Assembly (NCBI GenBank): GCA_964023275.1
Contig: OZ029927.1
Coordinates: 328,203 to 392,202 of the forward strand
From: Norana najaformis
Taxonomy: Eukaryota > Annelida > Clitellata > Crassiclitellata > Hormogastridae
Direction: 5' to 3'
DNA: 64,000 nt
Shown: in pieces, positions 43,396 to 55,446 of the stretch
Layout of the letters: each line of letters opens with the position of its first letter
Position numbering within the stretch: position 1 is the first letter of the stretch
Position numbers and translations under genes: made by a program
Notes under the pieces: model-generated
The model's input: only the letters and a program-made list of their open reading frames with translations
Told to the model about the DNA's origin: nothing
Databases searched by the model: none

Positions 43396-43870
43396 TTAAC
43401 GCGAGGGGCTTATGCGGTCTCGATATGCTAAAGTTATTGCGGGGTCCTATATATATATACATGCCCTCGTCATTATGGTTTTATTCTTAAATTAAATGTA
43501 TGTGTGACTCCGCAACATGAGTTAAATTCCGTTCTTTAAATAAACGTTATTGAATTGAGAATGGTTGAAATCCGATATGTATATTGATGACTGCCTGATG
43601 AGAGATTTATACTTACATTGCTTATTAGGAAGACCCTCTAGAGCGAGTTCAAGTCAAATCTTGCCTGCGTGAAAGTGGTCCTATTTATAAACTATAAATA
43701 TACATTGTATGTTGAAATCTGATCAATGTGTGCATGTCTCTTTTAATTGGGTCCTATTATGACCCCACACTACGAGTTAAAATCCAACTTCATAGACACG
43801 TCCAGTTTAGAAACTGAAACTGTATATTATAAGTCCTCTCGATTTAGGCTTCATTCTAAAACTTTGATGT
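43395..43870 (+). repeat. Dispersed repeat with 'agttaaaatccga' modules, copy B
   Basis: Starts cttatgcggtctcgatatgc (cf. tttatacggtctcggtatgt at 23450) and includes modules gactccgcaacatgagttaa (43504), cattgtatgttgaaatctga (43702) and gaccccacactacgagttaa (43761). As at 23.4 kb, it directly follows a TA-rich microsatellite. Then gtcctctcgatttaggcttc (about 43831) matches gtcctctcaaattaggccct near 24703, so the family extends over more than 1 kb in copy A. Confidence 0.7.
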
Positions 43871-43964
43871 CGCAATACACTACATCATCTCGTCAGAATT
43901 CTTGGCGTTGCGCTGGAAAAGCAAAAATTGTACTTCCTTTATTGAGTCTGATGAAAAGGTTAGG

Positions 43965-44215
43965 GTTAGACGACGAGATGAAGATGATGATGGCTATGAC
44001 GAGAGCGATACTCGTCATCGTAATTTCGTCAATGCGACATCTCTTCATTATCATAGTCATCACCATCATCATTTGATGCCATGCCAATCGTCATCTCATC
44101 GTCTCATTATCACCATCGCTATCGTCATCGTCATCGATATAGTCATCGCCATCATCATTGCCATCGTCATCTCTTCTTCGTCATCTCGTCATCGTCAAAG
44201 ATAACCACGACGACG
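43965..44215. repeat. GAT/ATC-rich degenerate microsatellite
   Basis: Trinucleotide-based ATC/GTC/GAT tracts with interruptions. Confidence 0.85.
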
Positions 44216-44781
44216 ACATGACGAGGTGACAATACGATGCTCATGGTCATAGTATTAATGACACAATCTGTGCGGAAGAACACTGAGCGAATTATTTTAG
44301 ATAGCGTGAATGATGATCTGCTTTTGCGGAATTGCGTTCTATGAAACTTAACAAAATTTATGAAAGCTATTTTAGACTGTTTAAGCCAACTGCTGCTGGA
44401 ATTAGAGGCCAGTTTTTATTAAAAATTGGGATATTTTGTTTCTTGAATGAATTTAAGTTTCTAGCTTTGATTCTTTCGGGTTTTATTTGGCCGTATTACG
44501 AATTTCTAAGCATAAATTATGATCTTTAAAAGAAAACAAATTTCTAATATTTTCTAACTTTGATTTCGTGCTAAGAATGTTCACAGTTTTAGTCTGCTCT
44601 TTACAACTCTGTTACTTACTTACAAAATGCCAACTTTGTGTTGCTGCATTTCAGTGTAGCCCTATGAATCATCCGCTATGTAGCGCTTTTGTAACAAACA
44701 CATAAATTTTAAAGTCCAAGTTTTAAATACCAAAACCAGTTTATAGGGATATTTTCTAAAGACCTTAAATGAACATGAACC
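44216..44781. other. Unassigned sequence left of the piggyBac element
   Basis: The 44332-44529 frame has no recognised motif. Confidence 0.35.
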
Positions 44782-45059
44782 TTAACCCTTTCCCGGGCAC
44801 CGGGAACTAGTCTTCCCACTTCATAGGGTTGTATATAGTGCCATGGGAAACACTTTCTCCACTTTTCTCGATGCGTTTACAGTTATATTTATGCTCAGAG
44901 ATGTTGTGAAATTTCCATGGCGCATACCTCTTAGTCATACACCAGCTCCCTGAACTTCAGAACTACTGGAGTGCAGATCCATTATTGAGTGTTCCATCGA
45001 TGAGCTCAGTCATGACTTCAAGAAGTTCAAAAAATTTGTTGAGACCACTGCAATGACAA

Positions 45060-45858
45060 TTCTCTCAATCTACCACGTAACCAAAACGATCATGACAAAC
45101 TGCACAAGGTTAGACCACTTATGAACAAGCTTGGTTCCAATTATGCTGCTGTCATCAGGAACACTTTCCGCAGATGAGTCAATGATTCCTTTCAAAGAAC
45201 GATCGACCTTGAAACAGTATATGCCCTTGAAGCCATGCAGTAAAGAGTGGATACAAAGTGCGGTGTCTGGCAGATTCAGTGACGGGATTCGTGTATGCAT
45301 TCGATGTTTACACAGGAAAGAGTGCAGAGAAGAACAGCGATACTTGCACTCTTGGTGAGATGTGGTTATGTTCCAAGGCAAGCCTGGAACCATGGAGTGC
45401 CATTGCCTTTGGTAACTTCTCTACTACGATCAAGCTAATGGAGACACTGTACAGTTGACAGCTGTATTCAGTAGGTACTGTCAGAGTAAACCGTAAGTTC
45501 CTGCCAGACATGACAAAGAAGAAATCAAGACTAAGAAGAGGTCAATTCATGTTCCACACTAAAGAACCTGTTTCTGCTGTGAAGTGGATGGACAACAAGG
45601 AAGTGATTGTCCTGTCAACTGCTCACGATTCGAGAGAAATCTGCTCCGTAAATCGGCGAGCAAAAGATGGAACAAAAAGTGCTGTGATGTGTCCCTTAGC
45701 TATTGCAGAATATGACAAGATCATGGGTGGAGTTGACCATTTTGATCAAATTCCATGGAAAGTAGTGAACACTGAACAGTCAAAAACTGCCTGTAAATCA
45801 CGTGCCTTGTCACTTTTAGATCAAAGGAATATTCTCATTTGTCTTTTACTATTCATTT
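45060..45858 (+). pseudogene. piggyBac (PGBD-like) transposase remnant
   Basis: Plus-strand blocks in order: DKLHKVRPLMNKLGSNYAAV (about 45095-45150); FSADESMIPFKERSTLKQYM (45165-45228; family pattern lsiDE.MipFkGRs.lkqYmp.KP, with the first catalytic Asp); after a frameshift, TGFVYAFDVYTGKSAEKN; LPDMTKKKSRLRRGQFMF; VSAVKWMDNKEVIVLSTAHD; and MGGVDHFDQIP (45724-45760, containing the last conserved Asp). These are the catalytic-core motifs of the piggyBac DDE domain. The GFRR position FKGR is FKER here, the sequence after FDQ is decayed, the N-terminal third is missing and at least two frameshifts occur. Dead copy. Confidence 0.88.
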
Positions 45859-45936
45859 GAACTAAAAGAAAAGTTTTCGGTGAATTTCGGTTGCACTGTA
45901 TGGATTTTGTGATGACCCTCGTGGGCGCCGGGAAGT

Positions 45937-46187
45937 ATGTTTCCCAGTATGCGCATACCTATGTTTCCCAGTATGCGCATACCTATGTTTCCCAGTATGT
46001 TCCCAGTATGCGCATACCTATGTTTCCCAGTATGCGCATACCTATGTTTCCCAGTATGCGCATACCTATGTTTCCCAGTATGCGCATACCTATGTTTCCC
46101 ATTATGCGCATACCTATGTTTCCCAGTATGCGCATACCTATGTTTCCCAGTATGCGCATACCTATGTTTCCCAGTATGCGCATACTA
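45937..46187 (+). repeat. 24-bp minisatellite inside the piggyBac right end
   Basis: Ten head-to-tail units of atgtttcccagtatgcgcat followed by acct. One unit is expanded by an 11-bp partial duplication (about 45985-46019), one carries catt for cagt, and the last is cut short. Each unit contains the palindrome tatgcgcata. Eight-codon periodicity makes frames appear open. Confidence 0.97.
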
Positions 46188-46307
46188 TTTTTCATTCGAA
46201 ATATGGATATATACAAATTACTTGTCAGATGGTCTTATTTTTGCATGATTTTAGCAACAGAAACCCAAATTGCACGATGTAAAAAATGTGCCCATGAAAG
46301 GGTTAAC

Positions 46308-47250
46308 TGCTTATGTCATTCTAAGTAAGTAAGTATGTAAATAATTGTTAACACGCTAACATTTGTTAATGCAGTTGTTACTCTAGGGCAAAAGTTTTGA
46401 GAACCTGATTCAGTTCTCCCTCAAACTTTACGTCTGCATTATTTCGGTTATACACCGATTCAGGTCCACACAAACCGGTAATTTAAGACTATCTAAGTAT
46501 GTACATATGATTAATAAGCAGCGAGAGAAAGAGATGGAGAGACAGAGACGGAAAGACAGAGACGGAGAGACAGAGAGAAAGAGACGGAGAGACAGGGACA
46601 GCTAGGAAAACAGAGTCGCTTGTGTGGAGACTTCCTGACGGTACCCCCACATTCCATGTCGGAGATCAAGCAGCCAAAAGTCATCTGATAAAAATGTTGC
46701 TAGGGCGATGCTGTCGTACAACGGGACGAATTTTGAGTTTTCACCTCTTTGTCTGGTCTCTCAGTGTCTTATATGAGAGAAGAACCTGAGGCTTTCTCAT
46801 GCGAACACTTGTTTAGCAACTGTGCATGCATATGAACACTGAAACATCGTCCGCCGCTTTCGTAAACAACGCACTTACGAAACCTTTGCCGTCAACCATC
46901 AGCTAAATGCGATTTCCGTCAGACGCAATCCTTTTGCCAAAAACCCGTCGAGGACACCACACACCCTCCTCCGGCAGTTCTCTAAGTCAAGACGAAAATG
47001 TTTTGATTTGCCCGGGTGTCGGCTGGAATCTGTGGCTGATACAATCCGGTCTTCTTCAATTTTCTTCTATCCAGACACTAAAGCTTTAGATCAGGCGATG
47101 TGTGACGTGTGCCCTGCAGCCATGAAATCCAGACTCTGGCCCTTGTTGAACGCAAGAGACGCACATTTTCTACACACCTTCCGGGAATTTCTTTTAGACC
47201 TATCTCTGAAATAAATAAATAATGGTGCAAATCATTTATAGAGCGCCCCT
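46308..47250. other. Unassigned sequence
   Basis: A gagacggagagacagaga-rich tract lies at 46540-46600. The open frames at 46907-47214 have no recognised motif. tttatagagcgccccttaaa at 47237-47256 resembles a LINE/SINE 3' terminus. Confidence 0.4.
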
Positions 47251-47263
47251 TAAAGAGATAGGC

Positions 47264-47420
47264 TACATACATACATACATACATTACATATTTGCATACA
47301 TACATATAGACAAACATCTATTACATATATTCATACATACACACATGCATGCACACATACCTATATACATACATACATATATATGTATGCATATATATAT
47401 CTATGTATGTCTGTGCATTT
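47264..47420. repeat. (ACAT)n and TA-rich microsatellite
   Basis: ATAC tetramers with TATA interruptions. Confidence 0.9.
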
Positions 47421-47990
47421 GTACAGTGCTCTTTGAAAAAGCGCTAACATACATGATGTATATATTTTAATCATAGACACGTGGCCATTTCTTGGATGCA
47501 CGTTTCCGGTCTGGATGTCGTCGATCACGTGGCGTGATCTGTACTCCAACTGTGAGTATTCCTTCACTTCCGCCAGTTACTTCATGATACGTCATCGTTG
47601 GCGAATTTCACATCGAGCAGCGAATATGACGAAAGACTCCGGTGGAGTATTACGCGTTGCCTTCAAGTCCCTGAGTAGACGTAGCGATCACATGACCAGC
47701 AACGACGACGACAACGATGCTCAACTCCACGGACTCCAGTTGAAGTTCTAGAAGGATTGTGAGTAGTTAACACGAGTGTCATGAGCTTTACGATTATGTC
47801 TGAACATTCATATAGCGTCTTTTCCTCACTTCATTACAGTACAATCAATTAATCAATTAATTACAATTATAATTACAATGGATTATGAATATCGTCAGCA
47901 TCATCGCTTCTTTTTATGCGCTTCATACAACAGACGTCTTGGCGTCGCTTGCAGTGGTTCTGATACAGATTAAGTGTCTTATGAACCACT
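47421..47990. other. Unassigned sequence
   Basis: The 78-codon open frame at 47515-47751 is in relatively CpG-rich, non-repetitive sequence but has no recognised domain, so I do not call it a gene. Confidence 0.35.
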
Positions 47991-47995
47991 TAAAC

Positions 47996-48440
47996 CCCAT
48001 GTTATGTTTTTTGTTATATTATGTGACTGTTTTATCAGGTTATCTTATTCTTATATTATGTGACTATTATTAGTTTATGTTATTTTTATATTATGACTGT
48101 TTTATCAGGTTATGTTATCGTTATTTTATGTCTGTTTTATTATATTATGCTATTGTTATACTATGTGACTGTTTTATCAGGTTATGTTATTGTTATATTA
48201 TGTGACTGTTTTATTAGGTTATGTTGTTATATTATGTGACTGTTTTATTACGTTATGTTGTTGTTATATTATGTGACTGTTTTATTACGTTATGTTCTTG
48301 TTATATTATGTGACTGTTTTATTAGGTTATGTTGTTGTTATATTATGTGACTATTTTATTACGTTATGTTGTTGTTATATTATGTGACTGTTTTATTACG
48401 TTATGTTAATGCAATTTTATTTGACTGTTTTATTTTATAT
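47996..48440. repeat. Decayed ~36-bp tandem array (TTATGTGACTGTTTTATT)
   Basis: About 12 units with the core ttatgtgactgttttatta followed by ggttatgttgttgttata; spacing varies between about 33 and 40 bp. Every unit is AT-rich with the invariant gtgactgtttta. Confidence 0.9.
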
Positions 48441-49780
48441 ACAAGGTTATAATAACGTCGGTTTCGCATAGAAGCTTCATCTAAGTCGCCTCTGGTGCAG
48501 AGGATTATTTGAAGCTCAGGTGTTTATTAGTGAAATTAAAGCCCTTGTTCCATATTCGCATCTGGATTCTATTGTCAGCACAGCGTTTGTTTGTTACACG
48601 ACTAGGGTGGCTTCCGCTGCCAAACCTTTGTCTTAGTTTCCAATGAAACTTCACTGATATCGTGTCAGACACAAGACTCCAGCAGCTTTGATTAAAGAAT
48701 GTGCCGCATTAAATTCCTTGAAGCACGTATTTCCAGTGCAGTCACCTCCCCCATTAAATACCGTGGAACGCCTTCTTCCATTGGACTACACGCGAAACGC
48801 AAACCTCTTTGTTTCCAAGCGGAGAAAACTGCGCTCATAATTAGCCTTCCCTCTGAAAATTAGAATTCCTTGTACTGAAACACTGGCGAAGATTTCTACT
48901 AACAGGCCTCATAAAATATGCACAAAATGTACTTGAACAGCATTTGAAATCAGAATTCCTTTAGTAGAGTCTGTGGTGAATTTCTCTTTTTGATATCCGA
49001 ACGAAATTGTCGTGAGTTGTTATTCAGACTGCGCCCTTTTGTAACAGCAGATAACTTATGGCCGGCACAGTTGCATCATCGACCGCCGTCTGTACATTTG
49101 ACGCACATTCACTGATTTTAATGCTTATAGCGATTTAACCCCCGTCAACCAACTTGTTTCTTTATTTAAGTATTTGATTTGATAATTAATATAACAAATT
49201 AGTCAAAATGCAATTATATTTTAACGTAAATGCAGAGTGAAATGTAATGTATGAAGAAGTTCGCTAATCCTTTCCAGCAAATGCACTAGATAAATCAACC
49301 TTTTCTGTGAAGCTATCAACCACATCGATCCTCAATTTCAAAGCTGGATCAGGGTGGGGTGCGAGCGGCACAGGATAAGAAAAGAGCTGATAAGGGACCC
49401 CATTAAGCAGAGTGTAGTAGGCTATTTTCAAACCTTGCTGGGCCGTGTATTGTTTAGCTTGGAGATGTATAGGTGAAAGATGTAAGCTTTTCTAGCCTAC
49501 TTCAGAAGCACAGTTTTTAAGTCTTCACGCAACTACTGGATGGTTTAGAATTTCTTTCTTGTTCTTTGTGTAAGTATTTCACGTCGCCACCATTCTTGCT
49601 TCAGCGCAGAATAAACGCAGTCAGAACAGTTAGAGAACCTGACAAGTAATGGATTGGGGTCCGTGTGTAGAACTGAAGCACAGAAGAGCCTCATGCATTG
49701 ATTTTCCTCCGTTATGGCAAACGAGGTAATCCTTTGATACGGTTCTATCCGAAGGAAACAACAGACGCTTTGTATTCATG
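48441..49780. other. Unassigned sequence
   Basis: About 1.3 kb, no gene or element recognised. Confidence 0.4.
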
Positions 49781-49782
<2 letters not shown>

Positions 49783-49814
<32 letters not shown>

Positions 49815-49820
49815 TGTATG
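49783..49820. repeat. (TATG)n microsatellite
   Basis: About nine TATG units. Confidence 0.97.
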
Positions 49821-49957
49821 ATTCTTTCTTCAATGATTCTCTGTTTCAGACACTCCAAATTCCAATATATTCAATTTCAACACCGATAGCTCGTTTTGCT
49901 TCAATTCCAGCTCGGTAAGATGGAGTCATATATGCTAAAACTATCTTGTGCCATTTG

Positions 49958-50020
49958 GTACCATACCACTTGCTACCATACCACTTGCCATCATACCACT
50001 TGCCATCATACCACCCAGTA
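49958..50020 (+). repeat. 17-bp tandem repeat (CATACCACTTGCCATCA)
   Basis: About four units of accacttgccatcatacc-like sequence (accacttgctaccat, accacttgccatcat twice, accacccagtacctg). Confidence 0.85.
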
Positions 50021-50310
50021 CCTGACGACCAGACGATCAAGCCATTTCTTATCATACCATATGAAATCAAACCTCGTGATATCATAGGATACCTGTTAGT
50101 GGATGTATCACTATGCCACAGCACACTATGCCATCCCATAATCTCGATTATCACCTTCCATGATTCATCTCATACCACACCATAATATTTAGGCAGGATG
50201 CATAACATACCATCACATGCCATGTGACTCGGGTCAGTATTCGTTGTATAATTCTGGACCGAATGCAGCTACATTCATTGTTTGGTATGGTGATGCAATA
50301 AGAGACAGAC

Positions 50311-50985
50311 GCACTTGTAGACAGACAGACAGACAGACAGACAGACGGACGGACAGACAGACAAGCGCACTTGTAGACAGACAGACAGACAGACGCCCTT
50401 GTTGACAGACAGACAGACGCACTTGTAGACATACAGACAGACGCACTTGTCGACAGATAGACAGACGCACTTGTAGACAGACAGAGAGACAGACAGACTC
50501 ACTTATAGGCAGACAGACAGACAGACAGACGCACTTGTTGACATGCAGACAGACAGACGCACTTTTTGACATACAGACAGACAGACAGACGCACTTTTTG
50601 ACATACAGACAGACAGACAGACAGACGCACGTTTTGACATACAGACAGACGGACGCACTTGTAGACATACAGACAGACGCACTTTTTGACAGACAGACAT
50701 ACAGACAGACATACAGACAGACAGACAGACGCACTTGTAGACATACAGACAGACAGACAGACAGACAGACGCACGTTTTGACATACAGACAGACAGACGC
50801 ACTTGTAGACATACAGACAGACGCACTTGTAGACATACAGACAGACAGACAGACGCACGTTTTGACATACAGACAGACAGACGCACTTGTAGACATACAG
50901 ACAGACGCACTTTTTGACAGACAGACAAACAGACAGACGCACTTTTTGACAGACAGAAAGACAGACGTGCAAACAAGCAGCAGAT
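50311..50985. repeat. (ACAG)n-based minisatellite with GCACTTGTAGACAT blocks
   Basis: Higher-order array: runs of acagacag alternate with gcacttgtagacat, gcactttttgacat or gcacgttttgacat. Unit lengths are mostly 24-40 bp. The minus-strand frames rich in Cys/Leu/Ser/Val are by-products. Confidence 0.95.
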
Positions 50986-51059
50986 TGATAATCTACGTAT
51001 CATGTAGCCAATAAATGCTGCACTCAAATAGACCCAAAGATCGATAAATGAATTGTGTA

Positions 51060-51265
51060 TGAACGAGTGAAGGAATTGACAAATGAACAAATTAATGAAT
51101 GAGCGAACGAATGAACGAACGAACACTGAATGAAGAAATGAACGAGTGAAGGAATTAACGAATGAATGAATGAATGAATTAATTAATTAATGAACGAACG
51201 AAAGAATGAATGGACGAATGAATGAATGAACTGACGAAAGAATGAAGTAATAATTGAGTAAATGA
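51060..51265. repeat. (AATG)n/(GAAC)n microsatellite, degenerate
   Basis: gaatgaat, gaacgaac and aattaatt tetramers mixed. Confidence 0.9.
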
Positions 51266-52435
51266 AATAATAAGTTGGACAATTGTAAATTGTAAATTGT
51301 ACACGTTTTTCTATAGCGACCATATGGCCTCAAGCCGCGCACGGGTGAGGTCCTTCACCACCGCTACACTCCATTCAACGTCCCGCGCACGGACCGTACT
51401 AGACCGAGATTCAAATCTCTGAAATATCTGGACAATATCTGGAAGCATTGTTAGGAGAGAACTGCGTCGTCTTATAAGGAGGCTGTGATGGGGGGAAGGA
51501 GGGAGGGGCATTGATCGTCTGATTGTCTGGCGCTTAATCTGTTGACGCCGTCGTTCGGTCTCTTGGACGCCGCAGTCGATGACTCACTGACTTTTCTCAC
51601 TGATTCCCTGACATCGCCGAGGCATTTAGGGCCATTAGTCGAGTTTTTTCCCCAATCGACCGAACATTCCAACCCTGCTTTGCAAGTGATACTTAGAACG
51701 CATTCGGGTGGGCAAGAGGATTAATCCCAAGCCTTTCCCCATCGATGGATGGACGGCGCTTCGTTGCCTTTGCTTCAGTAGCTGCGGTCGTCGCCGGCTG
51801 AGATGCCACAGAGCCCCACTCCACTCGATCGCCTGATTCGTCCTCTGTTGCTTCCTCGAACATTTGTCCAGTCTGCAGTCAATGGAAAATGTCTGGTAAC
51901 CGCATAGACTAATGTGGCACTAACGCTGACATGCATTTACTGTTTGACGTAAAACTGTCATAACAGAAAACTGTGGCCATTTAGATTCGTCTTCGCTTCC
52001 GGGTTCGAATCCCGACGCTTCGTATAGAATTGACAACTCGTTGTCGAGCCATGCAACTCGTAGATGACAACTGTTGTCCAACTTTAAATGATTTGATTGA
52101 TGCTATTTGAAATAAAATAACCCTAACCCGAACTTTGACCGACGCCATTGAGAGCCAAAAAAAACGCTAACAGGGAAATTGTGAAAACAATAGAAAGTAT
52201 AAATCAATAGAAACAGTGAACAATGAGAAAAATCCACTCACAATGAACTACTTAACAAGAACCAACGAGAAACAATGAAACGTCAAACAAAATGACGTTT
52301 TCTTCCAAAGAGAAAAAAATGCCAAAAAAATGCATTTAAGTATAGAGAAGATTGTGGATGTTGAGTTTGCGCTTCAGGCGAAGGATCAGCCAAACTAAGG
52401 ACGACTTTCTGATCAAAGAAGCGTCTAATAAATGA
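51266..52435. other. Unassigned sequence with an isolated B-box-like motif
   Basis: At 52000-52016 cgggttcgaatcccgac is a perfect T-arm/B-box sequence, but no A-box or cloverleaf is visible upstream; possibly a decayed SINE head. Remainder unassigned. Confidence 0.4.
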
Positions 52436-52437
52436 AC

Positions 52438-52612
52438 GATTGTTGTATGTGTGTATCTGTGTGTGTATCTATATGTGTATCTGTGAATGTATCTGTGTGT
52501 TTATCTCTGTGTGTCTATGTGTATATCTGCGTGTGTCTATTTGTGTATCAATGTGCGTATCAACGTGTGCATCTATGTGTGTATCTGTGTGTGTATCTAT
52601 GTGTGTAACGCG
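52438..52612. repeat. (GTGTATCT)n octamer repeat
   Basis: About 20 units of gtgtatct with variants (gtgtctat, gaatgtat). Confidence 0.95.
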
Positions 52613-53276
52613 CTGTAGCTACAATGCTTATGTTCGTAGTCTCTAAAGCTAGCCACGAAACGTGGCCAAGGGCTTGAAGTGTTAACGACTTCGTTTTCCT
52701 CAGCCCCGGCATATGAGAGCGGATGGTCAGCCGGTTCCCTGGACGGTCACTGTACTCCTTTATATCTGAGTTCGCTAGAGGGCGCAAGTAGAGCAGAAAT
52801 ATCGAAACATGTCTTGCTGCTCTGGCGGAAATTTGAACTCTTGACCTCCGGATTGACGCCAATCGTTGCCTGTGAGCGGTTGCTGAAACGCGCCATATAA
52901 ATATTCAGATGTATACATAAGAAGACAATGATTCCATGTTTTCTTGCCAATTAGTCTCGGGTGTGTTTTGTTTTTCTTCGGCATCGCTGTAGGCATATTG
53001 CGTTAAGTGCGGTAATTTTTCATTTACCTGTGTCCCTATTGTTTTTTAGAAGAAAAATAGACCTGTTTTGCGGTTGTTTTCAGGAAATTATGTTAAAGAC
53101 TTCGAGAGCAACTGCTCAGCCGATGCCTTCAGATATCAGCACACATCACGAGTGAGTAATAAACAATATTTTGAAATTAAATTCATTGTTGAAATCCTTT
53201 ATTGCATTTGTGAGGTTCCTGAAAGGCGCAAAATTATAACCAGAAAATTATAACCAGAAAATTATAACCAGATAAC
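52613..53276. other. Unassigned sequence
   Basis: No gene. A triple gaaaattataaccagaaaat-type repeat lies at about 53235-53272. Confidence 0.4.
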
Positions 53277-54300
53277 TACACACACACACACACATACATA
53301 CATACATACATACATACATACATACATACATACATACACACATACACACATACATTCATACATATATAAATACATACATACACATATATAGCTACATTCA
53401 TACATACATACATACATACACACTACATACATGAAAACATTCACACATTCATACAGACATACACATACATACATACATACATACATACATACATACATAC
53501 ATACATACATACATACATACATACATACATACTTACACTCATATATGCACACATACATACATGCATATACACATCCATATACATATACATACAAACAAAC
53601 ATACATACATTCACACATAGATACATACATACACACATTCATACATACATACATACATACATACATACATACATACGCATACATGCACAGACATACATAC
53701 AGACATACATCACATGCACACATACACACATACATACACACATACATACATACATGCATACATACATTCATACATGAAAACTTTCATACATTCATACATA
53801 CACATACATACATACATACATACATACATACATACATACATACATACATACACACATACATATATGCATATACGCATACATATACCCATACATACATACA
53901 TACATAAACACATACACACATATACACATAAATACATACATACATACATACATATATCCATTCATACACACACACATACATACATACATACATACATACA
54001 TACACATATCCATTCATACACACAGACATACATACATGCACACATAGATACTTAAATAAATACATACATGTAAATATACATGCACACATACATACATACC
54101 TACCTACATACCTACACACGTACATATATCCATACGTATACATGCATATACATATATGCACATACATACGTACGTACATTTATACATACACATAGAAATA
54201 TACATACATACATGTATACATACATACATATACATACATACATACATACATACATACATACAAACATACATACATACATACATACATACATACAGACAGA
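53277..54300. repeat. Long (ACAT)n array
   Basis: About 1 kb of acat tetramers with acac, tcat, atat interruptions, ending in acagacag at 54291-54300. All long frames on both strands are translations of this repeat. Confidence 0.98.
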
Positions 54301-54515
54301 CCGTTCAGGTCAGTGTTCCGTCGGGTTGTCTTATCCTCTGCTTATCATTTCCTCATCTGACGACGGTCTGCAAACAGCAAAACAACAGTTGACTCCTATT
54401 CTTCCCTACGGTAATCTCGTGCTCTAGAACAACCTTCGCTGACTAAATCAGTCATGCAGTTAACACACTCTCCTTCGACGCGTTTTACGTGTGTTTGTGT
54501 GTGCACATGTGTTCG
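54301..54515. other. Unassigned sequence
   Basis: Nothing recognised between the ACAT and TA repeats. Confidence 0.35.
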
Positions 54516-54826
54516 GTTATATATATAATATATATATATATATGTATATATATAATATATATATAATATATATATAATATATATGAAAGCTAAACATAGA
54601 CAGACCGACAAAGTATACATAGAGAAAAAAAACAGATAGCCAGACAGGCAGGCAGACAGACAGACAGACGGATCTCTGGTTTTACATCGATGACAACTTG
54701 AAGTCCAGGTGCGATGACGAAAGACGAAGCGGCCACAATCATTGCCTAACCCATTCGCTGGTATACATATACATATATATATATTATATATAATATAATA
54801 TATATATATATGTATATGTATGCTTA
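54516..54826. repeat. TA-rich microsatellites and (CAGA)n
   Basis: TA/AATAT tracts at 54516-54585 and 54765-54815, CAGA units at 54640-54668. Confidence 0.9.
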
Positions 54827-55446
54827 CCTGTATGCTTAAGTGTCTTTAATGCGGGTCGCTGTTGGTGTTGTAGACCTCTGCTGTAACTTTTGATGATGTG
54901 GACCCCAGAGTGTTGGATACTTTAGAAAAGTTTTGTGAATATCTATAGAGAAGGGCATAATGTAGCCTAGTTGCCCACAAAAATAGATAAATATTTCATT
55001 GACTCTGAAAAGGTTGTATAAAATGAAGTGCTAAGCTTTTGATAATGGATGTTGTATTTTGTGAAAATGCTGAGGTTTTGTAGAGGTGTTTTGCTTGTTC
55101 ATCGCATCTTTGGCTGACTATAAGTTTAAGTTGAGTATCTACAGAAATATTTAGAGACTATCCCTGATTGAGAAGAGTTATTGTCACTGAGTGGATTCCA
55201 TTAGGGATTTTTGAAATGTCTGACCTTGTTTTAATTCCGCATATTCAGATATTTCTTAAGAATTCTGGTGCAGAATAGTTCTGCTTCAGAATAGTGTTTG
55301 TGAAGAATCAGTGCTTTTTTGAGGTTCTTAAAGGGCGCTCTAACAGTGGTTGGATGCGTACACAGATACAAATGGTTCTCACTTGTACTGAATGATTTTT
55401 AATTCAAATAATTGTTTAATTAAATGCTTGTTTTGCAGAAATTGTA
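54827..55446. other. Unassigned sequence, possibly further subtelomeric repeat
   Basis: AT-rich and unassigned. It may continue the inverted subtelomeric block, but the matching part of the right arm would lie beyond the window end. Confidence 0.4.

Larger units (their letters stand above)
44786..46303 (+). mobile_element. piggyBac-type DNA transposon, 1.5 kb, internally deleted
   Basis: Both ends are visible. TTAA (44782-44785) precedes ccctttcccgggca; at the other end tgcccatgaaaggg is followed by TTAA (46304-46307). The 14-bp terminal inverted repeats agree at 12 positions, and TTAA is the obligatory piggyBac target duplication. Just inside the left end gggcaccgggaactagtctt is echoed at 45923 by gggcgccgggaagtatgttt, after which a 24-bp minisatellite fills the right subterminal region. 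The interior encodes a broken C-terminal transposase. At 1518 bp it is short for an autonomous piggyBac (usually above 2 kb). Confidence 0.92.

Noticed and set aside
45937-46187. Regularly spaced repeat with palindrome, CRISPR-like at first glance
   Set aside because: Units are contiguous with no unique spacers, in an animal transposon.
45891-46328. 145-codon frame with octapeptide MFPSMRIP repeats, apparently a repetitive protein
   Set aside because: It is the 24-bp minisatellite (24 = 8 codons) in the piggyBac end; the frame exists in two registers and downstream of the transposase stop.
50234-51126. Minus-strand Cys/Leu/Ser/Val-rich frames of up to 220 codons
   Set aside because: By-products of the ACAG minisatellite on both strands.
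53262-54427. Many long frames with Tyr-Ile-His or Met-Tyr-Val-Cys repeats
   Set aside because: Translations of the (ACAT)n array.
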